A DNA stretch of 64,000 nucleotides from Ampullaceana balthica (GCA_944989445.1 CALYLW010000500.1:186001-250000); one strand, 5' to 3'. Numbered from the stretch's first letter, positions 11,001 through 21,802 are shown. Notes: generated by a model not told the origin, from the letters alone. Numbers and translations: made by a program.

Positions 11001-12102
11001 AATGAATGCAATAAAATGTATTTTTATGACTTTTGTTGATATGATAATGATATGTTAATTATGTTGAGCAAATATTTTTATTTTCCAACTTCTTATTCTA
11101 ACCAGAATCCTTATACTTTACTGTATTGTCTGTAACTGTATTGCAGTACAACATAACTTTTAATCCCCATATACTTATTTGGGATTATTTTTCTTTTTAT
11201 ACACTATTATACAGGTTGAAATGTATTATACTTTCACTTTCATGCATCCCATTGGACTGCCCTTGGCTTGGCTTATAAAATAGTTATTGATACAAAGTCA
11301 ATGCAGAAATTAAATTATGATTGATTATGACTATGACTCACGACATTTACTTTAAATTAAGGCTTAAGGTCTAATTTTCTTTTAATTATCAAGTTAATAC
11401 AGTTACTTGATGTTCATAATCATAGTCATAATGTAAGTTATTTTACAATGAGACATTGTCTTCTTAATTGAATTATAATTTATAAATTATATTTTTATAA
11501 TAATTATTAATATCAATATATAATATACTACTAATAAACTAATATTATAATAATAATGAAATTATAATAGCCTAATGTATTTTCATTTTCATGTTTTTAG
11601 TCTTTAAATTTACAAATGTAGTCTTAGTCTTTTAGTCTTAGCTCTACTTTTAGTATTTTGCCTTTAAAAGTTTAAACTAGAGTCAGAATATTGAACTAGA
11701 TGTAATGATTTAGAACAATTAAAATGATGATTTCAAATTCAATGGTCATTATGGTAACAATGATCAATGAATGGTGGATGAGGATGGCAAAAATTGGAAA
11801 TTTTCGCTTTGATATATCATATTCATAGATTATATATCTATAATAATAAAAATAATGTAATAAATTAAATATTAGCACACACACCTTGAATCGAATTGTT
11901 TACCGGAGTCTGTCAACGTGCCTACGTAATGCATGGATAGAAGGTCATAACGTTTACTCTTGTTATCACAATCTTCAGGGGGAGGAGCGATAACTTCAAC
12001 TGTAACTTCGTTAGCACCAGCATCCTGTGTAGCTTCGTCTGCTAAGCTTACAGCCAACAAGGCCAACACAAGCAAGGAAACTATATGTAGAAAATTTACC
12101 AT
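4893..12102 (-). CDS. FKBP14: ER-resident FKBP-type prolyl isomerase with EF-hands (FKBP14-like), four exons
   Basis: Joins 11885-12102, 7703-7848, 7387-7517 and 4893-5060 into 220 residues. FKBP14-type enzymes catalyse cis-trans isomerisation of proline bonds in the ER lumen and assist folding of secreted proteins such as collagens. Seen here: a hydrophobic signal peptide (about 1-21); an FKBP domain (about 33-141) with pocket residues Tyr59, Phe70, Asp71, Phe82, Val89, Ile90, Trp93, Tyr116 and Phe133, and Cys45/Cys101 placed to form a disulphide; an EF-hand loop [12 protein letters not shown] (154-165); a second loop [12 protein letters not shown] (200-211); and C-terminal KHDEL for ER retrieval. 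Every border is GT/AG and phases agree across all three introns (4036, 185 and 2326 bp). Length is close to vertebrate FKBP14. I chose Met at 12102 over the in-frame Met at 12135 because it starts the signal peptide directly. Introns 1 and 3 carry inverted copies of one pogo-type element. Confidence 0.95.
5819..7332. mobile_element. pogo/Tigger-type non-autonomous element, copy 1, in FKBP14 intron 3
   Basis: Starts CAGTCGAACCC and ends GGGTTCGACTG, both flanked by TA (5817-5818 and 7333-7334), the target duplication of Tc1/mariner-pogo elements. The 1514-bp interior has no transposase frame. The same interior, including the CCATGGTTCCCACT block, occurs inverted at 7978-9435. Left to right this copy is in the opposite orientation to copy 2. 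Confidence 0.9.
7387..7517 (-). CDS. FKBP14: FKBP14-like exon 3
   Basis: Acceptor TTTAG and donor GAG|GTAAGT. It encodes the last FKBP strands ([17 protein letters not shown]) and the first EF-hand loop up to its final Glu165, so the exon ends on a codon boundary. The opposite-facing pogo-type element ends 54 bp downstream (7332). Confidence 0.95.
7703..7848 (-). CDS. FKBP14: FKBP14-like exon 2
   Basis: Follows acceptor CATTAG and completes Ser73. It encodes the core of the isomerase fold, including [16 protein letters not shown] and KGYGEQGA, and ends G|GTAAGT. A pogo-type element starts 129 bp upstream of this exon in transcript direction (7978). Confidence 0.95.
7978..9435. mobile_element. 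pogo/Tigger-type non-autonomous element, copy 2, in FKBP14 intron 1
   Basis: 1458 bp with ends CAGTCGAACCC and GGTTTCGACTG, flanked by TA at 7976-7977 and 9436-9437. It aligns along its length with the reverse complement of 5819-7332, with small indels and scattered substitutions. The two copies therefore form a long inverted repeat around FKBP14 exons 2 and 3. Confidence 0.9.
9436..10537. other. Remainder of FKBP14 intron 1, left part
   Basis: AT-rich intron sequence. No coding segment or clear repeat was seen. Confidence 0.6.
10538..10775. mobile_element. MITE with GGGGCCGTCCATAAAG ends, Harbinger-like, in FKBP14 intron 1
   Basis: The left end GGGGCCGTCCATAAAGTACG is matched at the right by its inverse GACGTACTTTATGGATGGCCCC with one or two changes. 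ATA flanks both sides (10535-10537 and 10776-10778), fitting a 3-bp target duplication. The 238-bp element has no coding capacity. Assignment to PIF/Harbinger is inferred from target length only. Confidence 0.72.
11885..12102 (-). CDS. FKBP14: FKBP14-like exon 1
   Basis: Residues 1-72 plus two bases (AG) of codon 73. It encodes the signal peptide, an N-X-S sequon at Asn47 and the first FKBP strands (MHYVGTL, then FDS). The donor is AG|GTGTGTGT. Confidence 0.93.
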
Positions 12103-12345
12103 TGTGTATAATCTGAGGAGAACACTATCAGACAATCACTATAAAATGAAGCGTTTGGAATAGCTTTTATTTTTCTTTAAATTCACCAACGACGTGGCGA
12201 CGTGTCTCCTCAGTCCAGTTAGGGCAAACGGAATTTACCGGTGAATTAAAATAGGAGAAAAAGTTAACTTAGGAACATGAATCCAACAACGCTTTTGATT
12301 GGTTCGCTGTCAGCACAAGAATCCGTGGAGATCGTTGGTTGGCTT
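12103..12345 (-). promoter_or_regulatory. FKBP14 upstream region with an ER-stress-element-like motif
   Basis: Upstream of the start codon, read on the minus strand, lies CCAAC-N9-CCACG (12342-12324), one base from the ER stress response element CCAAT-N9-CCACG. There is a separate CCAAT at 12302-12298. On the plus strand GACGTGGC at 12191-12198 is close to the UPR element TGACGTGG. An ER-folding gene is a natural target of such elements, but this is motif matching only. Confidence 0.4.
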
Positions 12346-13513
12346 AGCCATATATTATTGATGACGTGACATTAACAATGACACGTTTTATTTATTGACC
12401 AATTCAGGCATGCAGCTAACAGTGTGATTGATTTTCTTAAAACAACAATGTATTCTGGTATAGTTATTTGTCATCATTAAGTAAGAAGAGATGCAGATGG
12501 TCACTCTCATAAATAAGTCATCCACTTGTGAGTGTATCAAAAGGGGTTTAAACTTAAACCAAATAAATTTGACATTTTAAAGCCAGTTTCTCTTTTATAT
12601 GGTAATTAAAGTAATTAACGTTGGATTGTATTGACTATGGACACGGACCAGTAATTTGATAATTACAAATGGTTTAAATCTAAAGTTGCGGTTGATTTTT
12701 CACCTATAATTTCCTCTGACAAAATGTACTCGTGTTTTGTAGCCTACTTTAAAATACATCATAAGTGATCGGACGACAGTGCCGCATTCAATGTATTTAC
12801 TTAAACATTAATGATGTGCCTAATTAAGGATAATCAAAGAAATGCTTTAAAATCCCAAACCCTAAATTTATATTTATTCAAATAAACAGTAAACTAACTG
12901 AAAAGTGTGTTGTTGGACATCTTAGCACCTAAAAACACTTGTAACATCTATTTTCAAGTTAATTTCTAATATATGAACTTGTTTTTGGTTGTTTTGTTTT
13001 TCATAATAAAAAAAACATACTTCGCTACTTTTCTTAATTTTGTATTTACCTCGCGTGTTTGTGCTGGAATTTCGTATCTATGCTTTTACCCTATTCCTGG
13101 TGCCCAATGGGGACCACACCCCGATGACATCACAATTCTTTATGGTCACTTAGAAACATTTAACATCTATCTTGCATTTCAGCCTTGACCAGTTTGCTTG
13201 TATCCAAAGCAATGTAATAAAAAAAAATGGTATCAATAATAGTAACGCCAGCCCTCCCCCGCCCCCTGACTCACACATTATATACCACATGGAGTTGTGA
13301 TAACTATAAGACTCATAAGAGCATAAGGTGGTACATCATATCCTAGAAGTTAGCACGCCTTGTCTCCTCTCGGAAAGACAAGGCGATGTGACACACTTTT
13401 GAATTAGCCGACTCGAGCGTGGTTGAGCCGCTGCAGCAGTCAGCTGAGAGAGTTTAACAAGCTCAAGGCATGGTGGGAGAATGCAGATCTGGTCTGACAC
13501 GAGGCGTCTCAAA
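12346..13513. other. Gene-free stretch upstream of FKBP14
   Basis: AT-rich DNA. The short open frame at 12973-13188 shows no family resemblance. Nothing else is supported. Confidence 0.55.
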
Positions 13514-13571
13514 TGTGTCTCACGTACAGTCTCACATACAGTCTCACTGACAGTCTCACGTAGTCTCACTC
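13514..13571. repeat. Short tandem repeat of AGTCTCAC units
   Basis: AGTCTCAC recurs four times at about 14-bp spacing (ACAGTCTCACATACAGTCTC). It is too small for further classification. Confidence 0.6.
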
Positions 13572-13670
13572 CAAAAAGTGGTCTGAAAGTCTGTTGGCCG
13601 TGTTTTGAGAAGCTTAAAGTTTATGACTGAGACTGAATGAATTATATTTTGATCTTACACCGTATCTGTT

Positions 13671-14005
13671 ACAGACGCCCCATCTGTGCCGAAGATTATT
13701 GTGCCCTACGTTTAACAATCGTTTATGTCTAGTCTTGCATTTTTATTAGAGCTTTAAATGTTGATAGACTGTTGGTTTTAAATGTTGATAGAGTGTTTGT
13801 TTTAAATGTTGATAGAGTGTTGGTTTTAAATGTTGATAGAGTGTTGGTTTTAAATGTTGATAGAGTGTTGGTTTGGTTTTAAATGTTGATAGAGCGTTGT
13901 TTAGTTGGTTTACACTACACAAGCAACCCATTCCACGTCCAAAATCCGGACGTAAAGAACGAGAATTTGTATGTGTTTGTTCTTGCTTACCGAATAAGAA
14001 CAGTT
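13671..14005. repeat. SINE-tail composite repeat with an internal 24-bp minisatellite
   Basis: Begins with the SINE 3' tail (ACAGACGCC, then GAAGATTATTG) and continues TTTATGTCTAG. After the minisatellite at 13752-13898 it resumes with AACCCATT, CGGACG and AAGAACGAGAA. The same order of blocks without the expanded array is found at 40738-40905, so the array grew inside an interspersed repeat. Confidence 0.6.
13752..13898. repeat. 24-bp minisatellite, about 6 copies
   Basis: The unit contains TTTTAAATGTTGATAGAG followed by TGTTGG. Six near-identical copies run head to tail, and the last two are irregular. The minus strand reads PTLYQHLK in one frame, which is not a gene. Confidence 0.9.
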
Positions 14006-14096
14006 TTTTTTTGTCCCTGTGTTTATCTGAGGGTTGTATTTAATTAGATGATCTTTGTGTCGTATTTCCAGTATAGAATTAATTAATTTATGTATT

Positions 14097-14447
14097 ACGA
14101 GAAACAAAGCCCGTCCAAAGACGTTCCGCCACCGTTCGGTGGCATGTTGTTGTAACTCCCCCCCCCCTCCCAACAGCCGACTCGACCGCATACATGTGCG
14201 CACGTCAAAAATACTATTCATTATAGTTAAAATAAATAACTCGAAAAACAGAGCTTTTGACTATAAATCCCAACGCGCATAACTCAAAATAAAGTATTGG
14301 AAGAAATACTGCACCAAAAATAACTCGTTCTGAACGTCCGCGTAAACGTGTTCAATATGATTGGCTGTAGGAGTCAAATGTGTTTTGAGGGACCAATCGC
14401 TATGGATGACCGGACAGAAACTTGCCTTTTATAATATAGGAGGATTA
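14097..14447 (-). repeat. Dispersed Helitron-like repeat (family B), copy 1
   Basis: It shares the blocks GACGTTCCGCCACCGTTCGG, AACTCCCC, CATACATG, GACTATAAATCCCAACGCGC and GATTGGCTGTAGGAGTC with 23412-23776 and, inverted, 36652-37011. On the minus strand one end is T-rich next to CTGTCCG, as at Helitron 5' ends. No protein is encoded. Confidence 0.65.
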
Positions 14448-14633
14448 CTACTTTGCTATATACTCTTCTATCATCTAGCGTTTCAGGTTTAATGATTTAA
14501 CTATTTTTTTCCTTTGATGAAAAATTATTCAAACATTAATCATTAAATAATTACTATAAATTTAGGTTTTCACGGCATGGAGGGGGACATCTGCCATAGG
14601 GCGCCCAACTGGTGGCTACGCCCAAATTGGCGT

Positions 14634-14925
14634 CTTTGGCATTACATTGATAAGTTTGGCATTACATTGATAAGTTGGCATTACATTGATAAGTTGGCAT
14701 TACATTGATAAGTTGGCATTACATTGATAAGTTGGCATTACATTGATAAGTTGGCATTACATTGATAAGTTGGCATTACATTGATAAGTTGGCATTACAT
14801 TGATAAGTTGGCATTACATTGATAAGTTGGCATTACATTGATAAGTTGGCATTACATTGATAAGTTGGCATTACATTGATAAGTTGGCATTACATTGAAT
14901 AGTTGGCATTACAATGATAAAAAAT
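14634..14925. repeat. 19-bp minisatellite, about 15 copies
   Basis: The unit TTGGCATTACATTGATAAG is repeated head to tail almost without change. Only the first spacer has an extra T and the last two units carry substitutions, which indicates recent expansion. Confidence 0.95.
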
Positions 14926-15305
14926 GATGGGTTTCTGATTTTGTGGTTAGGGGGTGATGAGACGAAGAAATTAACCTTGACCCCACGGGTCAAATATTTT
15001 CAGCTTTGTTTCTTGAAGTAGGGTCAATAATTAATACATTGCAAATTTCAATAATTTCTAACATATGAAATTTATGTCACAAGTGATTATTTAAAAAAAA
15101 GGAATCAATTTTGTTGATTAAATATTATGATTAGAAAGTGTATTTATGTCCTAGTTTTAGTGGCTATTATTGTATTGCCATTGAAATTCGCTCTTTATTT
15201 ATTATTATTTTTTTTACTAAAAAAAATTAATAAAAACCCGGCGTATTTTGCATAGATAAACATTATTAAATTACTGTTACACGCTAACACTATCGTCGTC
15301 TAAAG

Positions 15306-15503
15306 CAGAGGCGTCACTAGGGTTGGTGTCACCCTGGGCGGTAGCTCATGGTGTCACCCCTCACGACTTAACCATAGAACTCCTCCGTGTCTTCTTCTAG
15401 TGCCAAATATCGGGAACATACAGAATTTTGCATTTTGGTGTCAGCTCCTGTGATGATGTCACCCGATGCGGTCCGAACCTCCCCCCCCCCAGTGACGCCA
15501 CTG
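15306..15503. mobile_element. MITE with CAGAGGCGTCACTAG ends, copy 1
   Basis: Left end CAGAGGCGTCACTAG, right end CAGTGACGCCACTG, with TGGTGTCACCC blocks between. Related copies lie at 25876-26074, 33444-33610 and, partly, 16695-16782. The CAG...CTG ends resemble hAT elements. The left flank is GTCTAAAG but the right flank does not repeat it. Confidence 0.7.
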
Positions 15504-16694
15504 CTTAGTGTAACTTACTAATTAATTTCGTGATGGTGACCCTCAAAATAGTACACAACAATAGAGCACAGATGAAAATTTGAGGCGATTATTCTAATAG
15601 ATGCTAATGTTCCAAGATGGACTACCAATAGCGCTCTTATGTTAGCGCCCATTTGTAGTCACCTTTTCATCGTGCGCTCTTTTATAACATGTGATAACAA
15701 TTGAAAGAATGAAAATTTTCCCAAAATATGTCAGACAAGCCCTGAACTAAAGGAAATAGTTTATTATTTACTTTAATAATATTTTTTAAAGTTTAAATTT
15801 TTTCTGTCATACCTTAAGAATATTTATTAATTATTTTTTTTTAAATCGTCTAACTTTTGAACGTGCCCCAAATTTAAGTGTGATTCGGCTTACTTCTGTA
15901 ACTTTGAAAATTAAAGTCAATCATTAATAAAGAATCATTTAAGCCAGAAAAGGTATAGAGTGGGACTAAAAAAAAATCGAGTAAATTCTCACTAAATTTT
16001 TCCATCTTTTCACAAAATTAAATAAAGGATTCACTTGCTTACCATTACTGCTGCAAGGATTTGGAATTATGAACTGTGGACAAAATACTTGAATATTACA
16101 GATTATATCCTCAATAATATGCTGTATAATGGTCAGACCAGACGTCTTTTAACGTTAAAAATTCGTCCATGCAGTTGCTTTGGTGTTTTTCTGATCGGAG
16201 TCGTACAAAATCAACTTTACCTCGACTGTCGAAAATACGCATCAAGCGATCTATCAGTGAAAATACTTTCATACGAAATTGTCAAGACTGGCGTTTCCGT
16301 GTGAAAATAATTTCGTGTTAAAGTTAAAGGATATTACACAAAAAGTACTTATACTCAAGAAAATTAAGTTTCTTAGAGTACATTATATTAGCATAGTTAT
16401 CATTCCCCCCCCCACACACACAGTGGTGGAGGGAGTAGTGAGGTGGGGATTCGTCTCACCGGCTCACTACATGGTGTGGGTTTGTCAAAGCTCAGTTGGC
16501 TTTATTTCATTTCAAACAAAAGACAGCCTTTTTATATTTTTTTCTCCTACTTTGTTTTATTGTAGTTTTTTGGGACTTTTTTATTATTGCATGTTAACTG
16601 ATATTTTTTTATTAATACGTTCTCGCGTTTAACATTTTCATTGTATTTTGCAATATTATTTAGGTGAAAAAATGTGTCGCCTCTCATTGTACAC
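15504..16694. other. Gene-free stretch
   Basis: The open frames at 16035-16304 and 16279-16632 are short, overlap and match no family I recognise. No coding signal is supported. Confidence 0.5.
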
Positions 16695-16782
16695 AGTGAA
16701 ATTTTAGATTTTGGTGTCACCCCCCTGATGGTGTCACCCGGGGCGGCCCGCCCCCACCGCACCCCCCTAGTGACGACATTGG
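16695..16782. mobile_element. Partial CAGAGGCGTCAC MITE
   Basis: Keeps the TTTTGGTGTCACCC, GATGGTGTCACCC and CTAGTGACG blocks of the 15306 element. The left end is missing, and the right end is interrupted by the hAT MITE at 16790. Confidence 0.55.
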
Positions 16783-16789
16783 TCTAATG

Positions 16790-17093
16790 CAGTGCTTCGC
16801 AAAGTGGTGGTCCGCGGACCGGTGCCGGTCCGTGGGCCATCCGCTGCCGGTCCGCAGAACCTATCAAGAAAGGACAGACAAATATAATTATAAACCCTTT
16901 TTTGCAACCATTAATACTAACTCCATAGAGTATGTCAATTTTTTCGTTAATAAGCACATACAATAAAACGCATCAAATAAAATAAATAACATTTTTCTAC
17001 CACGTCAGTACAGTGAAAATAGTTCACCGGTCCCTGGTGCAATGGTAAAAAATTCCCGCCGATCCGCCACACTAAAAAGTTTGAGAAGCACTG
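16790..17093. mobile_element. hAT-type MITE 1, CAGTGCTTC ends
   Basis: Begins CAGTGCTTCGCAAAG and ends TTTGAGAAGCACTG. The flanks GTCTAATG (16782-16789) and GTCTAAAG (17094-17101) agree at 7 of 8 positions, an 8-bp hAT target duplication. It holds paired GGTCCGCGGACC motifs and no open frame. Confidence 0.85.
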
Positions 17094-17101
17094 GTCTAAA
17101 G

Positions 17102-17622
17102 CAGGGGTCGGGAAATCATGGCTCGCGAGCCAGATGTGGCTCTAGTGATGGCTGCATCTGGCTCTCAGACAAATGTTCGATTATTTTAAAATAAAATAAT
17201 TTTTAAAAAATAGTCAGACTCCTTGATCTACATATTAATTGCATATAAAAAACAGCATAAATTTTTTAATTAAAAATTAAAAAGAATTCAGAGACATAAT
17301 TATTGTACTTTTAATGTTGAAATTATACAAAATGCACACATTTACTTGAATTTTTAGTTTTCAACATATTGTATGGCTCTCACAGAATTACTTTTCAAAA
17401 TATGTGGTGTTTATGGCTCTGTCAGACAAAAAGTTTCCCGACCCCTCAGGTCCGGCCTAAGGGAATTGGAGGCCCTAGGCAAAGTGAATTTGGTGGCCCT
17501 AAATGTAATAGAAAAAAAAATGGAAAGATTCTTGTGCGAGGCCCCCACTAATGATGAGACTAATCGGAGGCCCAAGGCGGATGCCTGGTTTGCCTATGCC
17601 TAAAGCCGGCCCTGGACCCCTG
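17102..17622. mobile_element. hAT-type MITE 2, CAGGGGTCGGGAAA ends, with a nested MITE
   Basis: Starts CAGGGGTCGGGAAA directly after GTCTAAAG and ends TTTCCCGACCCCT...G at 17622, directly before GTCTAAAG (17623-17630), a perfect 8-bp duplication. MITE 3 lies in its right terminus. A complete copy without that insertion is at 21494-21788. Confidence 0.88.
17447..17614. mobile_element. hAT-type MITE 3, CAGGTCCGGCC ends, nested in MITE 2
   Basis: CAGGTCCGGCCTAAGG at the left and GCCTAAAGCCGGCCCTG at the right are inverted repeats. It sits inside the right terminus of MITE 2 between two copies of GACCCCT, its own target duplication. Confidence 0.85.
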
Positions 17623-17630
17623 GTCTAAAG

Positions 17631-18518
17631 TCTAAAGAGTTTACTCATAAAATACCAGTGTACAATGATTAGTAGTAGTCTTCAATTATAGTCATTAGCG
17701 TGAAATTGATGGTGTGAAGGGAATTAATACCCACCTCTCCCGGGCCTCTAGCCCATGAAGATCAATCGATGACCAGCCCTTGTTTGTAATGAAATCGATT
17801 TAGGGTGGAGGCGTCGACACAGTAAAGTACATACACGATATTATTGAGCAATTATTTAGCTTCATTATAATGTATTGATGTTCATTCGAGGAGCACTTAC
17901 ATGTTTTATTACGCTTATTTACAACTAGGCCTGTCAACGGGAGCCTGGGCAGCTTTTTTCAACAATATTGACAGCCCTATTTACAAATACATACAACTTA
18001 ACTGTCAGAACCTGCAGTCACTAAAGACATGCAGTATTGGCATACATATTAGCTGCCTCTAATGATTCTTAATCGGTCCTAAGCCACCTAGAAAAAGATG
18101 ATTTTTTTTTAAATTTAAAAATTAAACCAAAAAAATATTATTTTAAAAAAATGATAGAAAAGTTAAAAATAAAGTTATTTTTGCATTGAATATAAATGAC
18201 AGAATCACATTTGGATATTTTTCTAGTGCAGTATCTTTATCAAATGCCGTTTGTGGCGAATTCCCAAAGATGTTTCTCCAATACATACACACTGTTAACA
18301 TTTGTTTTACATAAACCACAAAGTTTTCTGGGCGGTCACCTTCTCTGTGAAGCCTTTGCTACGCCGCAGTTAATCTGATCAGGACACACATTAAGTTTAA
18401 AAGAGCTCGCAGTTTAGGTTAAGCTCAGGTCATAACAGTCGCCATATCTACCGGACAAGATTTTGTTTTCCCATCAAGATTATATGTGCAGCAATATCAA
18501 GAACATTATCGACTATTT
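17631..18518. other. Gene-free stretch
   Basis: No supported gene. The 60-residue frame at 18196-18378 has no recognisable features. Confidence 0.5.
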
Positions 18519-19191
18519 CAGTGGTTCTCAGAGTAAGAAGTACTGTCCCTCTGAATGACTTATAAGGTGGGTCGGAACAAAGCTCCGTATGTTTAGTTGA
18601 AAGTTGGATAAACTCAATGTGTGGTAGAAGTAATTTATTACTTTTACTTTTAGAATTTAAAAATAATCAACATTTTGAAATTAATGAAGATGAAAAAAAT
18701 TACATGTGTTTTGATTGTCGACTTTGGATAAGTGTTATACATGTAAATAGAAATTAATTTAACTTTTTTTAAAATAATCAAATTGAAATTGATTTTATTC
18801 TTTCAAACAGCAATCACTCAAGTGGATATTTAAAACAAGATATATTCAATTAATGGTGCTAAATGATGATAAAAGAATAGTACTTTATTTTATATTCAAA
18901 TCACCGAGGAACTTTTCTTTACCAAATTAAATCTACTTTTTAAAAACTATAGCCGTAACTTAATTAATGGACCAATTTATGTATATATTACTGACTTAAT
19001 GAAGGTAAAATGATTGCTTTTATTTCAATTAAAATTTCAAGAATGTATTTTAAACATCTTGTCACACCATCTACCAACAGTGCTGTCCAGACTTCTATCC
19101 TATTATTTGTTGTTACACTGGATAAAGAAATGTTGCCCCCCCCACCCCCCCCAAATCAAATAAAAAAGAAAAAAATTCAGGAGAACCACTG
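18519..19191. mobile_element. hAT-like element with CAGTGGTTCTC ends
   Basis: Starts CAGTGGTTCTCAGAG and ends GGAGAACCACTG, an inverted pair. A C-rich block (19137-19150) precedes the right end. A fragment sharing GGTGGGTCGGAACAAAGCTC-like sequence occurs at 37930-38035. The 8-bp flanks do not match, so the borders are less certain. Confidence 0.55.
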
Positions 19192-19913
19192 GTCTGCGGG
19201 ATCACACTTGTGGACTATCTGTCTTATGCCTCATCTGCTATGTCGTGTTTATTGTACGTACTTTGCCTGGTAAAATAAAGCAGCTACAAAGTATACCTAT
19301 ACACTGTAATACAACCAATGGTATGTTATTGATTCAAGTCTTTTGTTTAGCTCATAACACATGATCCACGGCAGCAGTGGTTCCAGAAAAATATGTGAGC
19401 TCATGTCACATATTCTATACTCTAAAGCATTGTCTAGCCTTAGCCTATCGTGTGGTCCAGCCATAGTTTATAGTCTAGTTTAGTATTAGTATATATCCGT
19501 TTTATTATTAGGCAGTTGTCTGGTCTAGGTTTAACATTAGTTTAGTTTAGCCTTGGTCTATTTTCTAGTTTAGCCGTAGTCAATAATTGAGTATAGTCCC
19601 AAACTACTATAATCCGACAGTACCCAAACATTGCTATAATTAGAGATTTGATTAATGTCAGCTTAAAGGGATTCCAACCTCTTGGCGTAGAACTATAAAT
19701 CTTCGCTAGTACTTGACTTCCGTCCCTCATTCCAACACAACTAAAAGAGCATTTAGGTCTGCCAGAACATTTGTTTGAACACTTTTTTTCTGCAGACTAA
19801 AAAAATAATCAAAATGCAAAAATGTGCTTTTATTTTTATTGTTATAATATTAATTATTCAGTTTAAATTAAATGTTCTTGCAGTAAACTATAAGTTATGT
19901 TATATTAAAACTA
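19192..19913. other. Gene-free stretch
   Basis: Contains degenerate TAGTTTAG/GTCTAG runs at 19440-19570 and short open frames only. Confidence 0.5.
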
Positions 19914-19944
19914 GAGAGAAAGAGAGTGAGAGAGAGACACACAC

Positions 19945-19988
<44 letters not shown>
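19914..19988. repeat. (AG)n microsatellite
   Basis: An interrupted run of GAGAGA and AAAGAGAG. The preceding 74-residue frame owes its acidic-basic tail to this repeat. Confidence 0.9.
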
Positions 19989-19990
<2 letters not shown>

Positions 19991-20585
19991 ATGAAATAAT
20001 GGGTCACACAAAATGAGGATCCTCGTTCTGGTACACGTGTCATTGCAACAGTAATAACAAAGACAAAACAAGAAGTGGTTCTAATAAAAGCAATACATTC
20101 AATTTGCGATATTGCCCTGTATTGTTATAGTTGTCTATGCTTTTAATGCATCTATTTCTATATGTAATATTTACAGAGTTGAGCTTGTCTTAAAGACTAA
20201 TGGATACAAAAGAGCCACACCAACAAGACAAAAAATGCAAATAATGAACGAGAAAAAATGGTTTTAAAAATATAATAAAACTGCTAAGTCCAAATATAAG
20301 GAGGGCTGGGCCCATTTTTAGGGAACTTGACTAGACGCGTTTTGACACATTTCACGGCAACGAGCTTTTCAGGGAGTCTAAAACCTTTCAATTCGCTTTA
20401 TTAATAATAAAAACATTATGTGTACATCTCTTCATGTAAAATATAAATCTATTTTCTTTTTCTAAAAGGAAAAGCGCAAAGTAACTAGATGTCAAATGTT
20501 TTAGGGCCCTTTAGATTAAGCGGAAAGGTTTAAACATAAATTCCAGTAAGAAGAAATTGGGTAGTTGAATGGGTGAATGCCACTA

Positions 20586-21462
20586 CAGCCAAGCCTCTCA
20601 TAACGAGATTAATTCGTTACAGAGTCTAACTCGTTAAACGAAACACTCGTTATACGAAACAATTTTCCCATACAAATCAATGTAAAATACGATAATCCGT
20701 TCCATGCGGAAAAAATATACTATTTTTCAAAACAAAAAAACAAACATTTATTCAAATAAAATTACTTATGAATTGTTAAAGAGTGAAACAAATAGCATAC
20801 AAATTTAGATTTCAAACAAAAAAAAACGAAAACAAAAATATGAATTTATGACAAATAATTATAATCATTCCTTTTAAATAGAAAACTGCCCAGACATTTG
20901 TCTTTGCCATCGCTTCAAAATTTTACGAAAATGTGTCGTAATCGTTTCGTAGACAATCTTTACACTCCATTTGAAGCATCCATCTCCTTAATTGTTCTTG
21001 AGAATAGCGCAGATCGTTGATGTTAGTCAATGTAATTACACGCAAGATTAGCCCCCTTGTTCTCGCTTTTAAATGGTTTTAGGTTTCATTTCTGCAGTTA
21101 CCATTTTTTTCACTCTCTTATGATTGTCTTATTGTGTTAGTTTTTTACGAAGACATTTTAGCACAGGTTATTGCACTTTGAACATAAAAAATTAAGAATA
21201 CTGTCTGAATACAAAATTTGTAAATACGGTTGATCACATACGAACACAGTACGCTAACAGAACGAGTGCTTAACACAGAATAATACATTAGGGCGGAAGT
21301 GCCTGCTCACAAATGAATTTCCAGGAAAAAGGTACTTTCCCTTTCTGCGTCACTCGTTATGCGAATCTTCGCTCGTTAAAGGAGAAACGATTTCAAAAAA
21401 ATATATTTCTCGTTATGCGAAAAACTCGTTATGAGAGGTGCTCGTAATGAGAGGTTGGCATT
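20586..21462. mobile_element. pogo/Tigger-like non-autonomous element
   Basis: The left end CAGCCAAGCCTCTCATAACG after TA is matched by the inverse at the right (CGTAATGAGAGGTTGG). Inside, TAACTCGTTAAACGAAACAC and CTCGTTATGCGAAAAACTCG repeat the CTCGTTA motif. No open frame. The TA flank is clear on the left and approximate on the right. Confidence 0.65.
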
Positions 21463-21493
21463 ATAGGCAAGTGTAACGGTACACCACCGAAAT

Positions 21494-21788
21494 CAGGGGT
21501 CGGGAAACTTTTTGTCCGAGAGAGCCATAAACACCACATATTTTAAAAAGTTATTCTGTGAGAGCCATACATTATGTTTAAAACTAAAAATTAAAGTAAA
21601 TGTTTGCATTTTTGTGTAATTTCAACACTAAAAGTACAATAAGTATGTCTCTGAATTCTTTTTAATACCATTGTTATGCTTTTTTGTATGCAGATGAAAG
21701 TAGTCTGAATAATTATTTTTTTAAAAAATACTCTAAAATTTGTCTGAGAGCAACAACTGGCTCACGAGCCATGGTTTCCCGACCCCTG
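21494..21788. mobile_element. hAT-type MITE 2, second copy, inverted
   Basis: CAGGGGTCGGGAAACTTTTT to GGTTTCCCGACCCCTG, the reverse orientation of 17102-17622. Flanks ACCGAAAT (21486-21493) and ACCTAAAT (21789-21796) match at 7 of 8 bases. Confidence 0.88.
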
Positions 21789-21802
21789 ACCTAAATGAAA
21801 GA

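Noticed and set aside
14634..14925. Regular short repeats that could suggest a CRISPR array
   Set aside because: Units are directly adjacent with no unique spacers, and the window is eukaryotic; it is a minisatellite. The same applies to the 31-, 43-, 44- and 49-bp arrays.
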